Origin: Leyella stercorea
Lineage (GTDB): Bacteria > Bacteroidota > Bacteroidia > Bacteroidales > Bacteroidaceae
Direction: 5' to 3'
Length of the DNA stretch: 64,000 bases
Assembly: GCF_021531655.1 (NCBI RefSeq)
Contig: NZ_JADYUF010000016.1
Location: 5,182 to 69,181 of the forward strand
Below are positions 1-13,800 of this stretch, one piece after another (the stretch's first letter is position 1; the number at the start of each line of letters is the position of its first letter). The position numbers were made by a program, and so were the translations under genes. Below the pieces are notes generated by a model that did no database searches, was not told where the DNA came from, and saw only the letters and a program-made list of their open reading frames with translations.

Positions 1-1
1 G

Positions 2-703
2 CACGACATCAATGCCTCGCATGCCCAGTACACCCTCTATCTCAAGAAACTCGACTACCGCAACCTGGCACTCGCCAATGCCGCAGCCGAGCCGTTTGTG
101 GCTGTCGACGGAGCCGCTTCGTCATCTGCGCTGACGCTCAGCCAGACCCCGTCCGACACCATCGACACCCACACCCATCCACTCTTCACGTCGCGACTCG
201 ACATGACACTTGACGACCAGAGCCAGTCCTATCATGCCGACCTCTACATGCAGAACTGCGCTTCGTGCCTCGTTCTCGACCCCGGCACCAACGTCGTGCA
301 GAGCCTTTCGGGCTATGTCGACGACATGGCAACCGAATTCAGCGTCAGCGACAGCACCTATCACTTCGCACGCCACACCGTTGTGCGCTCCACACCCGTC
401 AGTGCCGGCGGACAGTATGCGCTCTATGCCGCATCCATGCCGTCGCCAATGGCAGCCCAAACCTACACCTCAGCCGACGGCATCAGCCAGACCGCCACAT
501 GGCGCATAGGCATAGTGGTGCGCATGGCGGGCCGTTACACCAAGACCACGCTCTACGTTCAGGAGCCGCTACGGGCAGGCGAGCTGCGCATCATCAAGTG
601 CAAGATAAACAACCGAGGCGAAGTGGTGCCCAATCTGCACAATGTAGGTGCCAGCGTCGAGCTCGACTGGAAACCCGGAGGCGACCACAATATCGACATC
701 TGA
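2..703 (+). CDS. FimB/Mfa2-family fimbrial anchor subunit (5' end cut by window)
   Basis: The reading frame is open from the first codons of the window, so only the C-terminal 233 residues are seen and the lipoprotein signal lies outside. An internal GTG at 98 is not a convincing start because coding-like sequence continues upstream of it. The visible part has alternating beta-strand character. Segments such as LYMQNCASCLVLDPG, a GYVDDMATEF region followed by DSTYHFARH, and the ending VELDWKPGGDHNIDI resemble the FimB/Mfa2 (DUF1812-type) anchors of Bacteroidales fimbriae. These are outer-membrane lipoproteins that tether or terminate type V fimbriae. It is followed after 29 bases by a fimbrillin-like lipoprotein, which fits the usual order of anchor then structural subunit. 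Family assignment is by remembered pattern, not by a search; a related fimbrillin accessory family is the main alternative. Confidence 0.68.
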   Translation, partial: HDINASHAQYTLYLKKLDYRNLALANAAAEPFVAVDGAASSSALTLSQTPSDTIDTHTHPLFTSRLDMTLDDQSQSYHADLYMQNCASCLVLDPGTNVVQSLSGYVDDMATEFSVSDSTYHFARHTVVRSTPVSAGGQYALYAASMPSPMAAQTYTSADGISQTATWRIGIVVRMAGRYTKTTLYVQEPLRAGELRIIKCKINNRGEVVPNLHNVGASVELDWKPGGDHNIDI

Positions 704-732
704 CAATTCCCTTCAACACAAACCGTATACAA

Positions 733-1803
733 ATGAAACGCATAGACTATTTCTTTACACTCATAGCCACGCTCATCCTGCTCGCCTCATGCGGCAGCAG
801 TGGCGACGAGCCGTCGCCCTCCACAAAGCCTAAGGTGGTGCTGCGCATGCTTGTTCAGGCACCCAAAGCTCCGTCGTCGCGCATTGCCGACCCCGGCACC
901 TCAACGGGCGAGGCCGACTTGTGGGACACCTTCCTGCTCGCCTTTGTCTACAAGAGTGACGAGGCAGGTGCCAATACTGTGATAGTCGACCGCATAACGC
1001 GCACGCAGTTCAACCAACTCGAACGCTACAACGACAACGACAATGTGCGCTACTACACCATTCAGCTTATGCCCGGAGTGGTTTATTGCTACGGCATAGC
1101 CTACAGCTCCGACGCAACCGATTACGACATATACCGGGGTCTGCAACAATGCACATCGAAGGAGGCAGTTGACAATCTGTTGATTTCCAACTCCTACGCC
1201 GCAGGCAGTGCCGATGCCACGTCCAAGTTCCTAAGCGTTGCCACGGGCTACTATCGTGATTTGAAAGACAAAACCCGTCAGGGCACAATCGACATAACCA
1301 ATGCCGCAGCTTCGGCAGAGTCGCCCTACAACGTGCCCGTGCTTCGGCTCGTGCGCTTGGCATGCAAGATAGACGTGCAGTGGGATGCCGCTTCGGCATT
1401 CACAGGCAGCCAGTTGCGTGCCTACGTTACGGGATTCAAGTACACCTCCAATCCTTCGGTCACTGGCGCAGGCTACGGTCGTCTCTTCCCCGAACTCGCC
1501 ACGTCTACCGAAGCGGTAGGTGGCAGCACCGCATTCCTCAACACCAGCGAGATAAGCCAGCGCAACGGCCGTGCCTATCACTACGTCTTCCCCGAGTCGC
1601 AGAAGGCAGTAGGCACAAAGCCCAAGCTCACCTTCGACGTGAAGGGAGTCGCCGACGGCACGACGAAGCAGTCTGCCGTCACCGTCAACTTCAGCAGCCA
1701 GCCCCAGGCAGCCACTTGGTACAAGATCAACGCCACAGTGAGCGGCATTTCTGCCAATAAGGAATTCACATGGAACATCACCCAAACACAGGGTACGAAC
1801 TAA
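733..1803 (+). CDS. Fimbrillin-like lipoprotein
   Basis: A 356-residue secreted lipoprotein. The start at 733 is chosen because it gives a clean lipoprotein signal, with a basic MKR start, a hydrophobic core and the lipobox LLASC with Cys at about residue 20; the open frame upstream lacks any such signal. The mature part begins with an acidic, Ser/Pro-rich linker (GSSGDEPSPS). It continues with beta-rich sequence including WDTFLLAFVYKSDE and, near the C-terminus, PQAATWYKINATVSGI, a pattern typical of Bacteroidales fimbrillins (FimA/Mfa-like). Lipidated precursors of this kind are exported, then processed by gingipain-like proteases and polymerised by strand exchange. It lies between the Mfa2-like anchor and the giant beta-helix protein, with 29 and 15 bases between genes, so the three look co-transcribed. 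The exact subunit (shaft or accessory tip) cannot be told from sequence alone. Confidence 0.62.
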   Translation: MKRIDYFFTLIATLILLASCGSSGDEPSPSTKPKVVLRMLVQAPKAPSSRIADPGTSTGEADLWDTFLLAFVYKSDEAGANTVIVDRITRTQFNQLERYNDNDNVRYYTIQLMPGVVYCYGIAYSSDATDYDIYRGLQQCTSKEAVDNLLISNSYAAGSADATSKFLSVATGYYRDLKDKTRQGTIDITNAAASAESPYNVPVLRLVRLACKIDVQWDAASAFTGSQLRAYVTGFKYTSNPSVTGAGYGRLFPELATSTEAVGGSTAFLNTSEISQRNGRAYHYVFPESQKAVGTKPKLTFDVKGVADGTTKQSAVTVNFSSQPQAATWYKINATVSGISANKEFTWNITQTQGTN

Positions 1804-1818
1804 ATATCATTCTAATAT

Positions 1819-4800
1819 ATGCTTCGATTTATACAGAATGTAATGGCAGCGGCAGCCCTCATGGCAATGCCGCTTGCGCTCAATGCGCAGACCAATTACT
1901 ACGTCAAGGCACCTCACGACCTCACTACGGCTACGCCAGAAGGCACAGCCGACGGCTCTTCGTGGGACAAGGCTATATCTCTGCAGCAGGCATTGGCAAA
2001 GGTTAAGGCAGGCGACTGCATCTTTGCCAAGGGCTACACAGCCGGTGAAGCCACCGGCGAAGACTTCTACTACACCGTACCCGACCCCAAGGGCTTTGTC
2101 CTGCCGTCGGGTGTGCGCATGTATGGAGGTTTTGCAGGCAACGAGACCGAGATCAGTCCCGACAATCTCGACACCCAAGCCAATGACCCACGCGGCTGTG
2201 TCGGCAGCGACCTCTCGCACATGAAGTACCGTTCGGTGCTCACTGCCGACATCGACTGCAACGACACCGTGTCTGACACGTGGCTGCTCTTTCCGCAGAA
2301 CTCTACTCGCAAGGACAACGCCCGTCACGTTGTGACGATGAGTCTTGCCCCTACTGCCGTCAATCCCAATGCCGGCAACGACCCCACTGTGCTCAACGGA
2401 TTCTATATTGTGGGCGGCAATGCGTCGGATTCGGACGATTCTTACGGTGGCGGAGTGTACATCACCGATGCCGGCACAGCCGACAACAACACCGGCGAGC
2501 GCGGTTATGACGTGTCGCGCTGCTTCTTCACCAATAACTACGCAGAGCGTGGCGGCGCCATATACGTGGCAGCCAACGTCAAGCCCAACGCCAACCGACG
2601 TGCCTACATACGCTACAACACCCTCTTCAACAACGTGGCAGGCACACGAGGAGCCGACGACAACCTTGGAGGCGGACTCTGGGCAGAGGGTAGGGCAGAC
2701 ATCGTCAACAACCTCGTCTACTGCAACATCAACGGTGGTATGCGTGTGTCGGAAGCCACTACCGTTGTCAACAATACCATTTCGCGCAACAACAGCGCCG
2801 GTATCGACCACGTGTCGCCTGACAAAAATAACAAGCTCACCGTCTACAACACCATCGTCTGGGGCAATCACCGACTCAACAAGTATTCGCCTGCGCCCCA
2901 TTTCAGTCATGGCGCATACTATACACACCGTGGCGAGGCAAACCCCGGCGACGACACCAACGTAGTTCTTGAAGAGAGCAACAATGCAGCTGACGGCGCA
3001 ACGCCCAACTTCAAGGATCCGGTTACATCTGCCAGATACGACCGTAGCTACATCTGGACCACTACCGATTATCCCAAGTGGTCGTATGCCATTGACTACG
3101 GTTCGGCACTCATTGCCAAAGGCGACCCTACACAGTATAAATCTGCCACTTGGGGCGACCGTGCGCTCAGTGCCGACAACCGTTTCGGCACCGCCGACAA
3201 CAATACTACCACCATCGATATAGGTGCCTACGCCTATACCAAGGTGCCCGCTTCGCGCCGTCGTTACGTCAAGACAGCAGCCAATGGAGGCAACGACGAC
3301 AACGACGGACTTACTTGGGCCACTGCCTACGCATCACCCCAGAAAGCCATCGACGCCCTCAACGACGGCACAGGCCAGCGTGGCGAGGTGTGGGTGGCAG
3401 CCGGAACATACGCCCCCAGCGCCCATATCACCGAAGACACCAACAGCCCCGTGGCATTCCTCATGCACAGCGGCATCAACGTCTTTGGCGGATTCCGTGG
3501 CACGGAGACCTCGATCGACCAGCGCGACGGCTATTACGACGGTTCTGACGATGACCAACCCAACCGCGATTCTCAATATACATGGAAGTTCCACGAAGAG
3601 TATCGCACCATATTCCAGGGCCATTCCTGCACAGTTCCCGTATGGAACAGCACCAAGGGCGAGTGGGTATTCAGCAGCGGATCGTATCATGTGGTATGGT
3701 TTGCACCCATTGCAGCCAATGGAGTGGGTACGTCTGACAATAAGGTGGCAATGTTCGACAAGGAGACAGTGCTCGACGGTGTCACCATCGAGGGTGGCAG
3801 ACACACCGTCGAATCCGGTTCGGTCAGCGAAGGCTATCTGCCCAACGACGGAGCCGGAGTGCTTATGGGCGAGAATGCCATACTGCGCGACTGCGTGGTG
3901 CGCTACTGCTATGCTGCAGGACGAGGCGCTGCCGTGTACAATGGTGGCGGACGTGTCGAGAAATGCCTTATATATAATAATGTGAACGCATCGGGCGACG
4001 GTGGCGGAGTCTACATCGACGGCTTCGGCATCGTGTCGCGCTGCATCATAGCCAACAACAAGGCGCGCAATGGCGGAGGCGTGTACATGAAGAAGGGCAA
4101 GGTGGCTGACCATGCCATACTCGCCCTGTCGGTAGTAGCCAACAACGAGAACACCGCCAACGGTGCCGTCTATGCCGACCAGTCGGGCAATCTCATACAC
4201 AACACCATTGTCAACAACTACACCTCAACCTCTACCGACGAGTCGGACGATAACGCTTCGCACACGGGTGGAGTGTACGTCAACGGCTACTGTTATGCCG
4301 TAAACAACATCATCTGGAACAACGTCATCAAGCGCCCGGAGGGCTCTCTGGCAAGTTCGGCAACCCAGCAGGCACAGATATATGCCTCCAATGCCACTGC
4401 CGCCAACGTGCGGTTCTACAACAATGCACTCTCATCGCCCAACTCGGCAGTGTGGAACAACGTCTACCAGTCGGGCACAATATCACTCGGAGCCAATGCC
4501 GCTGACTGCGTATTCAAGCTCAACGACGTGGGTGCTGAGCAGTACGGCTCATGGGATCAGATAATCGACTGTATCGGATTGCAGTCGTCGTGGAACACAA
4601 TCGACTACTACTGGCCCACAAAGAACGGCGCTTCGCTGCGCTCGTCAGGACTGCCCCAGTATATGTTTGATGCCGAACTGCTGTTCCGTCCCGCTGCCGA
4701 CATCATCGGCGAAATATTCAATTCCTATACCATCGGAGCCTACTACTCCGACGTAGTCAAATTCCGTCCGGCTCTGTTGCGTCGCGACGGCAAGGACGTT

Positions 4801-7800
4801 GTGCGTCTGTATGTCGACCCCAATGGCTCTAAGGCTGACGGCGACGGCTCGTCATGGAGCAACAATGCACCGTCGCTGCACGAGGCACTCGTCTTCTTCG
4901 AGAACTTCACGTTGCCAGTTACAAAGTCGTTCAATACACTTAACGTGGAGACACCTGATGCTTATCCAGGACAAAATAGCATCACGCTCAATCCCGACAA
5001 TACCATATTCGAGATCTGTCTGCGCGAGGGCGACATCCAGCCCGAATACTCTTACGACAACAACGACGCCAGATCCGTGTCTCACCGTATTCCGCGTATG
5101 GACTGTCCGCTGCGCATCGTGGGCGGCTATCCTTCGGCTTCAGCCAACGCTAAGCCTACCGATGCCGACCGCGACATAAAGAACCACCGCACCGAGTTTG
5201 ATGGACGCTATACTATCGGAGCGCTCAGCGGCCACTCGTATCATACGGTGCGCGTGCAGAATGGTGCCGACGTGACGTTCGACGGAGTTGCCGTGACAGG
5301 CGGCAACGCTACCGAGAACTCTACAATACACACCGGTGCAGGTGTGCTTCTGTTCAATGGAGCACGTGTACAGATGGACAACTGCATCATCGAGAACAAC
5401 CGTGCCTATACAGGTCCGGCTGTGGGAGCCACCACATTGGCTGACAACGTGAAGCTTGTGATGCGCAACTGCGTTATCAACAACAACACTGTGGTAGAGT
5501 CGCAGGAAAAGGCTGCAAGCGACGATCCGTGGCTTTTGAGCATTACGCCAAAGGATATTGAGTTCAATCATGTCACCATTGTCAACAACATAGCGTGGGC
5601 TCCGCAAGACTCCGTGCTCAATCGCAATGCCCGCACATCGTATGCTCTTGGCAATCAGTATCCTGCCGGCACGGTGACAACATATTGCAACAACACATTA
5701 TCTAACATTGCATCATTGGGTAAGGACGGAGCTGCCAACTTCTCCAACCCCTCTGTCAACTGTGGTGCAGCCGAGTCGGGCAACGTTTATTATGGCGGCA
5801 ATGCCGACTATCGTCCGCTCACCAGTTCGGAGGATATGCAGGTGGTCATCAACAAGGCTGCTGCCAACGCTGACGATATGTCAGTCGACATCTATAACGA
5901 TGAGCGCGACCTCGGTGGAGCACCCGACTTGGGCGCTGTTGAGGCTCTGCTGCCTAAGTCGGGTAGCGTGATTTACGTGCGTTCGTACAACACCGTGGCA
6001 CCAAAGGACAACACCGAGGTGCTTGACGAGACCGACGGAAAGCCCGACTTCAGCCTGCTTAAGAACAATCCCGGCGTGGTTTACAACGGAAAGTCGTGGG
6101 ATACTGCCATTCATGGCAATGCCATGTGCGACACACTCAATATGGACAAGCTTGACAATTCCATATATGTGCTTGAGAATGGCATGATGCTTGCTGCTAC
6201 GTATAATAACTTAAACTACTCAACGTATCTCGGCAAAACCACTACTCCAGTACGCACCGAACCCTATTATGGTCCGGCGTCGGGACATTATACACGCTTC
6301 CTTGTGCCTGACTGGACTCGTAATTATCAAAATACTGATGCTGGCAGGAAAGCGTGGGACAAGTATTATCAAGGCAATACCAACCAGTGGGACTGGGCAT
6401 CTTCAACTGGCAACTATAACAGTATCAACAACGACCGCAAGGAACGATACATCAGCGGTTTGCAGTTGGCAGTGGAAATAGCCGCCAAGTACAACGCCCT
6501 GCACAAGAACGATGCAGGATTCGAGCCTAAGGTTGTATGGGTAGGTGCCGGAGTATATACCGACTACAAGGGCTTTGTAATCCGCAATGGAGTGAAGGTG
6601 TATGGAGGCTTCCCCAAGGAAGGAACACCAGGCGAACAGGAGCGCAAACCGCTGCTCTCGCAGTACGTTCCGGCTCGTTTGGCAGACGCATCACGCACTA
6701 AGTCCGACTACGAGACAATACTTCAGATACGCAAGGAATCACCAGTGAAAGGTAGTACAAGTGACAATCTTGACATATCCTCTTTTGCTGAAAAAATTGT
6801 AAATGAATGTGCCGCAGACGCTACCAATGGTGCTACAGGCATGTGCCAACGACACTATGTACTGTATCAGCCTGACGTGTGTGTGACAACCTGGCATGTG
6901 GCAGGCGATGGCAATAACAGTGCATACAATGGCAACGAGTATCGCTGCTACGAAACTGGCAAATACTACTGGAAGAACTATGTCGGTGGCAACAAACCGA
7001 GCGTTTATAAGGAATACGAAGATGTGAAGTGGGACGGATTCACCGTTCGTCATGGCTACATTATTAATTATATGGCTAACCGTGACGGTGGTGCAGGTGT
7101 GCGCGTGTTCCATGGCGTTAAACTCGAAAACCTCATCATCACCAACAACCTCACACACGGCTACCGTACACGTGGAGGCGGACTGTATATGGATGGTGCC
7201 AACTCGACAATATCCAACAGTTTCGTGCTCAACAACCTCACTACCGACTACAATGCCAAAACGATGAGCAATTGGTCGGACGGATATGTTGGTGCAGGTG
7301 TGTATAACCGAACTGGAGGCTTTGGCGATAATGATGACTACGGTGGCGGTGCCTATATGATTGTGGGCACGGGCTACAATATGGTCGTGGCTAACAATCG
7401 TGTGGTAAGCCATCTGACACCGTCGGGCAGCGGTGGAGGCATCTTCATCGAGAACGCCAAGTTCTACAACAACACTGTAGCATACAATTCTTCACGCCGA
7501 AACGGTGCCGGCATAGAGCAGTGGGCATCGGCTGGCAACGCCACCGGTGTGTCGTCAGAGCTGTCGCTTTACAATTGTATCGTCTACGGCAACAAGAGTA
7601 CTGACTTCCCCGACAATCCTCAAGTGTCGTCGACAAGCGTCGGCACATTCAAACCTGCCCACAACTGCTTCCTTATAGGCGGTACAAACAGCACGGCGGG
7701 TGTGTGGAACGAGAGCGGTGTTAGCAATGCCGACGAGAAACTTTATTCTTCAGCCAACGGCAACATTATATATAAAGGTAGCGAGGAGTCTTCTTGCAAC

Positions 7801-10800
7801 CCGTTTGAAGCCGGTGACAATGCCCGTAAGACCAACGACTATCGTCTGAGTAGCTCTACCAAGTGTATGAACGGTGGTACCGACAACCTCAACCAGAACA
7901 ATGAGGAGCACAAGGTAGACCTCCCACTCACCGATATGGACTACTCCGACCGTATCAAGGACTGTAAGGTGGACATCGGAGCATACGAGTCGGACACTTA
8001 CTCTAACATCGCTTACGAAACACGCAACGACTCTATCGTGTTCTATGTGACGCAGACTGGCTACGGCGACAACTCCGGACGCAATCCGGAGAATGCTGCC
8101 TGCGCCGATAAACTGCAAAAGGTGCTCAATGTTGCGGGCGAATGCTTCGCCACGAAGAAGTTTGGTGACAGAGATTTAAGCGCAATAAAGAAGTTCGTTG
8201 TGAAGGTGGCTGGCTACAATATGAACAACTCCAGCGAGGGATTCATATATCATCCCAACACCCTTGCCGACCCTTCCGACCCTCAGAGCTACACCTATCT
8301 CATCCCTAACGGAGTGACGCTGATGGGCGGATATTACGAGGGTGAGCAGCAGACCGTAAGCGAAACCGCTGGTACTGAAACTATAAAGAAGATAAAACTG
8401 GTAGGCTACAACTGGTACGACGACAATCGCAACGTGTGGGACGGATGGCGCAAGCTGACAGACGGAACCCTTGCCAACAGCCGTACGGTTCTGTCGGCAG
8501 TAGCCAAGTTGCCTGCCACCTCTACCGTTGACCGCATTGTGGGTCATCACGCCGTAACATTCGGCTCATGGCCAACCGGCGATTTGCAGAAGTGGAGCCA
8601 AGAAGCGGTGAGCAGCAGTGCCACTATCGACGGATGTTTCATCGTCAGCGGCGAGGCAATCACTAACGACGGACACAAGGCTTTTGGTGGTGCTGCCATC
8701 GTGCCGAAGAACGCTCATGTGCGCAACTGTGTCATTTCGCACAACAAGGCGGTTCGTGGCGGAGGTCTGTATCTTATGCCTGGAGCCATCGTGAGCGGCA
8801 CTATGATTGACGAAAACGAGGCTCGTGTGGGTGCTGGTATGTATGTTGACAACGGCGATACTCAGTCGGGTACACCCGACAACCGTGCCTATGTCATGTC
8901 GACAACAATCGTCCGCAACACGGCTGAGAATACAGGTGGAGGCGTATTCTTTGAAGAAGGAGCGCTTATGGCAGCCAACTGCGTGGTGTGGGGCAACTTT
9001 GCCGCATCCGACAAGAACCTGAGTGGCATTTCCGACAGGGACTTTGAGGACACCAAGCTCTACGGTTCTGTAGATGGAACGAATGCTGCCACAGGTCGCG
9101 AATATCCCTTCAACGATTGCTTCATCGAGACTTTCAAGATCAAGTCGAACCACCCCAACATCTCGATGACATCCGAGAATACACGCTATTTCCGTTCGGG
9201 CGACACGTATGTTCCGCGTCCTTTCTCGCAGCTTATACACGCTGGAGCGGACAACGCTACTATGCTCAACGTGTGGAAGAAGAGCTTCGACGTGGCAACC
9301 TACGATATGCGCTCGGTTGAATTTGCTGTCAGCAACCTGCAGAACAAGCTCACCGTGGGTGCGTTTGCAGTACACCTGGCTGCTACCGACGAACTCTTCA
9401 CCCGACTGTTTGTGTCGCTCGACGGCGGCAACGAGGTGTCGGCAGACATTCAGCAGAAGTATGTGGGACGCTCGTTCTACACTCCGTTCAACTCGCTCGG
9501 CAACGCTCTGGAGTACATCCGCAAGATGCGTGCAAGCAGAAAGGCTACTGACGACACCCACTTCGAGATACTCCTGGCTAAGGGAACCTACGTACCAGTG
9601 CTGGCACGTACCACCACTTCGACCAAGCTCGACAACGATATGCGTATGTGTTCGTTCTCTATTCCGGTCAACACGGCACTCTATGGCGGATTTACGGGTA
9701 AGGAACTCTACTGCACAGGCAAGGGACTTGTCTATGAAGACTTCCCTGGCAAGCCTACTGGCACGTTTGTTGCCGATGGCAAGATGACCGATATTCTCGC
9801 CGAACGCAACAAGAAGGAGAATACATCTACGTATTTTGTCGACCGCAACTTGAACAATATCATTGAACCGTGGGAGTTCAACTCGCTCACCATTCTTACC
9901 GGCGACCTGCTCAACGATGAGTCCGAACGTGCCTATCACGTAGTTTATGCCTACGATGACAAGACGTATGCGGAAGCCGACAAGGCAAAGAAGCGCCAGC
10001 AGCTGGGCATAGTTCTCGACGGAATAACCATCCAGCACGGTGCAACTTCGTCGTTCCTCGACTTCGACGACAGCAGCGGTAAGGAGCTACTGAACGAAGT
10101 TGGTCACGGCGGAGGTATATATAGTAATGGTGTAAACGTAACGCTCAACCGCTGCCGACTGATTGACAATCGAGGCATACATGGCGGTGCCGCCTTCATC
10201 AAGGATGCCGATTTCTCTGTATTGGGCTCGCTCGTGGCAGGCAACGAAGCTATAGCCGACTCGCGCATGCGTTCGGAAGCAGGCAAGGGTGGAGCCCTCC
10301 ACTTCAACTATGACGACCAGAACGCCTACGGAAGTTTCTATACTGCCAACTCGCTCTACGTCAACAACAGCGCCGAACCGTCGCTCGACGGCACAGGCGA
10401 CGGTATGGGTGGAGCCATATACTTCAATGTCGGCAACGATGCCACTAATCACGAAATGCACTTCATGAACTCGATAGCAGCCCGAAACAAGGCTACTAAG
10501 GGTGCAGGAATGTACTGGAACGGTAAGATTCTTGAAGGTAAGCACTTCTCTTGCAACAGTGTTGTATGGGGAAACAAGGCAGACAAGAGTCAGCAGATGT
10601 TCTTGAAGAATGTGAGTCATGTAGCCAGCGACGTCTTTGTCAATCTCAATCCGAAGACCGATTACACGGATGTGACGCGCGAAGACGGCAGCGTTGTACG
10701 CACACTCATCAACGACAACATCGTACTCAGCACCGACAACATGGCTATTGACGGTCCGCGCTTTACCAAACCGACCGCATTGGCTGGCGTAGATGGCTAC

Positions 10801-13800
10801 GACCTCAAGTCGCAATGGAACCCTGCAGGCATCTCAATACTTACTGATGCCGGCGACGGAGTGTTGAAGAAGGACAACTCTGGCAACTTCAACAATGAGA
10901 CCGGATCTTATTACGACTTCTGGAAGAATGTTGTGTCGGACACAATACGCACTTATTTCGCTGCCGATTATGGTATAAGCCGCTATATGTTGCGCCGTCA
11001 GTCGAACATGAACAGCAATAGCACTGTTTCCGATACGCACTGGACCGACTACGCACGTTATCTAGGAGGACTCAACGAGGACGGAACTCTCGCCGACAAG
11101 ACCATCGATATCGGACTGTATGAGTATCAGTATAAGATAGACTTCCGTAAACTCATCGGCGTTTACATCGGTAATACCGAGCAAGGCGACGGCGACGGAC
11201 GCGACTGGGCTAACCAATCGTCCGACCTGCGCAGCGCCATTATCGCAATGGCAAACCCAGATGGTGCCGTAAGTACGGGCGATGGATATAAGAAGCGTAC
11301 CGTATATGTGCGTGGCGGAGAGTACTTCTCGCCGACACTTTATGCCGGCAATGCCTTCTCGTTGTATGCAAGTGAAAGCGATGAATGGGGCGAATCGGTT
11401 ACGATAAAGGGCGCATGTACGGGCGAAGGACATGGTGACAAGGCTCAGCAGGACTTCTCCAAGCAGACCGTTATCGTTCCGAGCAAGCTGCCGATACTAA
11501 AGGCTGGCAGTCTGCTCAACGTAATGACCAAGCACAAGCCCGTAACAATCGAGGGATTGACATTCAGCAACGACTACGGTCGCGGACTGCGTGCGCAGGT
11601 TGACGATGCCCGAGGCTCGCTCACGATACGCAACGGCGGATTCCGTGAGAATGTAGGAAGCGGAATGTTTGTGGCTCAGAATAAGGGTAAGGTGCTTATA
11701 TATAATACGGTGTTTGCAAGCGATTCGTGCAAGAGCAACATCAAGAACGAAACCGGAGAAGCCGCAAAGGTGGGCAACAATGCGGCGCTTGTCACTACAG
11801 GCAAGACAACGGTTGTAAACGCAACGTTTGTCGAAAACCTTGGTCCGGCTATCGCTTCGAGTCCTACAACAACTGAGTTTGGAGAGGCTTCGCTCAAAGA
11901 TACTCGCGTATTCAACTCCGTTTCATGGCAGAACGAGGACAACAAGACCGACCTGACGCAGCTTGCCGACGGAACCACCGAGATAAAGGCGGGCAGCATC
12001 TACGCCCCAGGCGGAGTGTTCTGGTCGGACATTACTGGCATAGAAGGCTCTGAATTGCCACGCAACAATAAGGCGTTTGCCTATCATTATGCTGATGTCA
12101 AGGTGCGAGATGGAGTCGTTAACGGTCCGGCTAATGCCGATGCTATGAACGGACCAAACTTCACCAATCCCGCAGCAAAGGACTATACGCTGCGCCCGTC
12201 GCTCTTCTTGCTCGATAGAGGTTCGAATACTCACTATCAGAAGGAGGTGCTCGGCTATGACGAAGCAAAGATAAAGGCAGCCAAACCAGCCATTCCCGAC
12301 ACCGAAGTAGAGCTTGCCAACAAGCGCCGACTTGTAGGCGATGCCGTCGATGTGGGGGCCTACGAGCACGACGCACAGCTGCGTCAGATACTCTACGTTA
12401 CGCCTATAGCTTCGGCTGAGAACACGGGCGAGAGCTGGAACAAGTCGATGGGCGACCTCCAGTCGGCTGTTGACCTTGCCGGACTCTACTCGCGTCGCAA
12501 CGAAGACGACAGCTACGTGTTTGTCGACCAGAAAGTTAGTGTAGACAATCTGAAGCTCGAACTCGACCGTGTACACGTTTATGGCAACATGAACGGTGAG
12601 AAATCAGCATCGGACGAGACCACGGACGGAGCCAATAAGGTGGTCAGCGACCTCCTCGGCAAGCGTCATGGAGCCTTCGAAAGCGGATACAGCATGTCGA
12701 AGATTAAGAATCTTACGATTGATGCCGATGCCGTAGTCGACGGATTTGACATAACGGCTTCAGCCCAACTGCGTAAGGGATTGCTCGGCGGAGCGCTCGT
12801 TGAGTGCAACGTAACGGGTACGGGCGAGGGCGTACTGTACAACTCGCTCGTCTACGACAGCAATTGGGAGCAGACCGCCAAGCCTTCGGCAATATCACAG
12901 CTCACCGTTTCAGATGTTCGAGCAGTCAACGTTTCGAGCCAGGGAACAATCCAGAATGTCAGCACTGATGCCTCACATAAGTTCAGCTTTATGCCCGATC
13001 TGCTTGGCAGCTATGCCAATCGGGCACCGGGATGGAAGTGTGGCAAGGCAGTAACGGGCACCGTCAGCGTAGCCGACACAATCAGCCACACGTGCTATGT
13101 GCCCTCGTCGCTGCGCTACCGTTGCTATCAGCTCAACGACGACGACAACGACAATCTCGACAGATGGCCTAAAACCTCAACACAATATGCCGCTGCTAAT
13201 ATGTGTATAGACAAGGTAGGCCACGCATACGACGTACTTGGCAACAAGCGTTTGCGCAATAATCTTGACAACGGTTGCTTCGAGACGTGGAACGTCTTGG
13301 TTGATGGTGAGACAAAGACAATCAACTCTGCCGACTATCCGCATTGTCCTTCGGTGATGTACGTGCGCAGCGGTCGCGAACTGGCTATCGAAGACGGTGT
13401 CTATCCCAACCCCGGCACAGACTACAACGCCAATGCTTACTTAGCATTCCTGCTGCTTGAGCACCACGCCGGACTGCGTTCGCACAACAACTGGTTCGGA
13501 TATATGCGTCTGGCGGTTGAACGTGACTTCGAGAACGGACAGTCGCAGTATGTGTACATGCCGTTCACGGTCGACCATGTGACCAATTCCGACTGCTTCA
13601 AGGCTTACACCTACAACGCCAAGGAGCGAGCCGAGTACGACTATAAGTACAAAGCCAATGACGGAGCTTGGAATCCTGCCGACCGACTCAGCTACATCGG
13701 ACTGGCACTTGTGCCCAATGCCGGGGCGCGAACGAAGTTCACCGCACGCTTCTACAGCAAGCAGCTCGACGAGCATCCGAAGTGGCAGATAACCGGCAAC

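Noticed and set aside
265..732. N-terminal extension of the fimbrillin-like lipoprotein
   Set aside because: This part overlaps the upstream coding frame and would bury the lipoprotein signal that starts at 733.
1807..2928. A 373-codon open frame on the minus strand inside the giant gene
   Set aside because: It lies fully antisense to a clearly coding module, has no signal or domain, and is Val/Gly/His-rich as expected from reading these codons backwards. Similar long antisense frames at 8566-10038 and 57147-58094 are rejected for the same reason.
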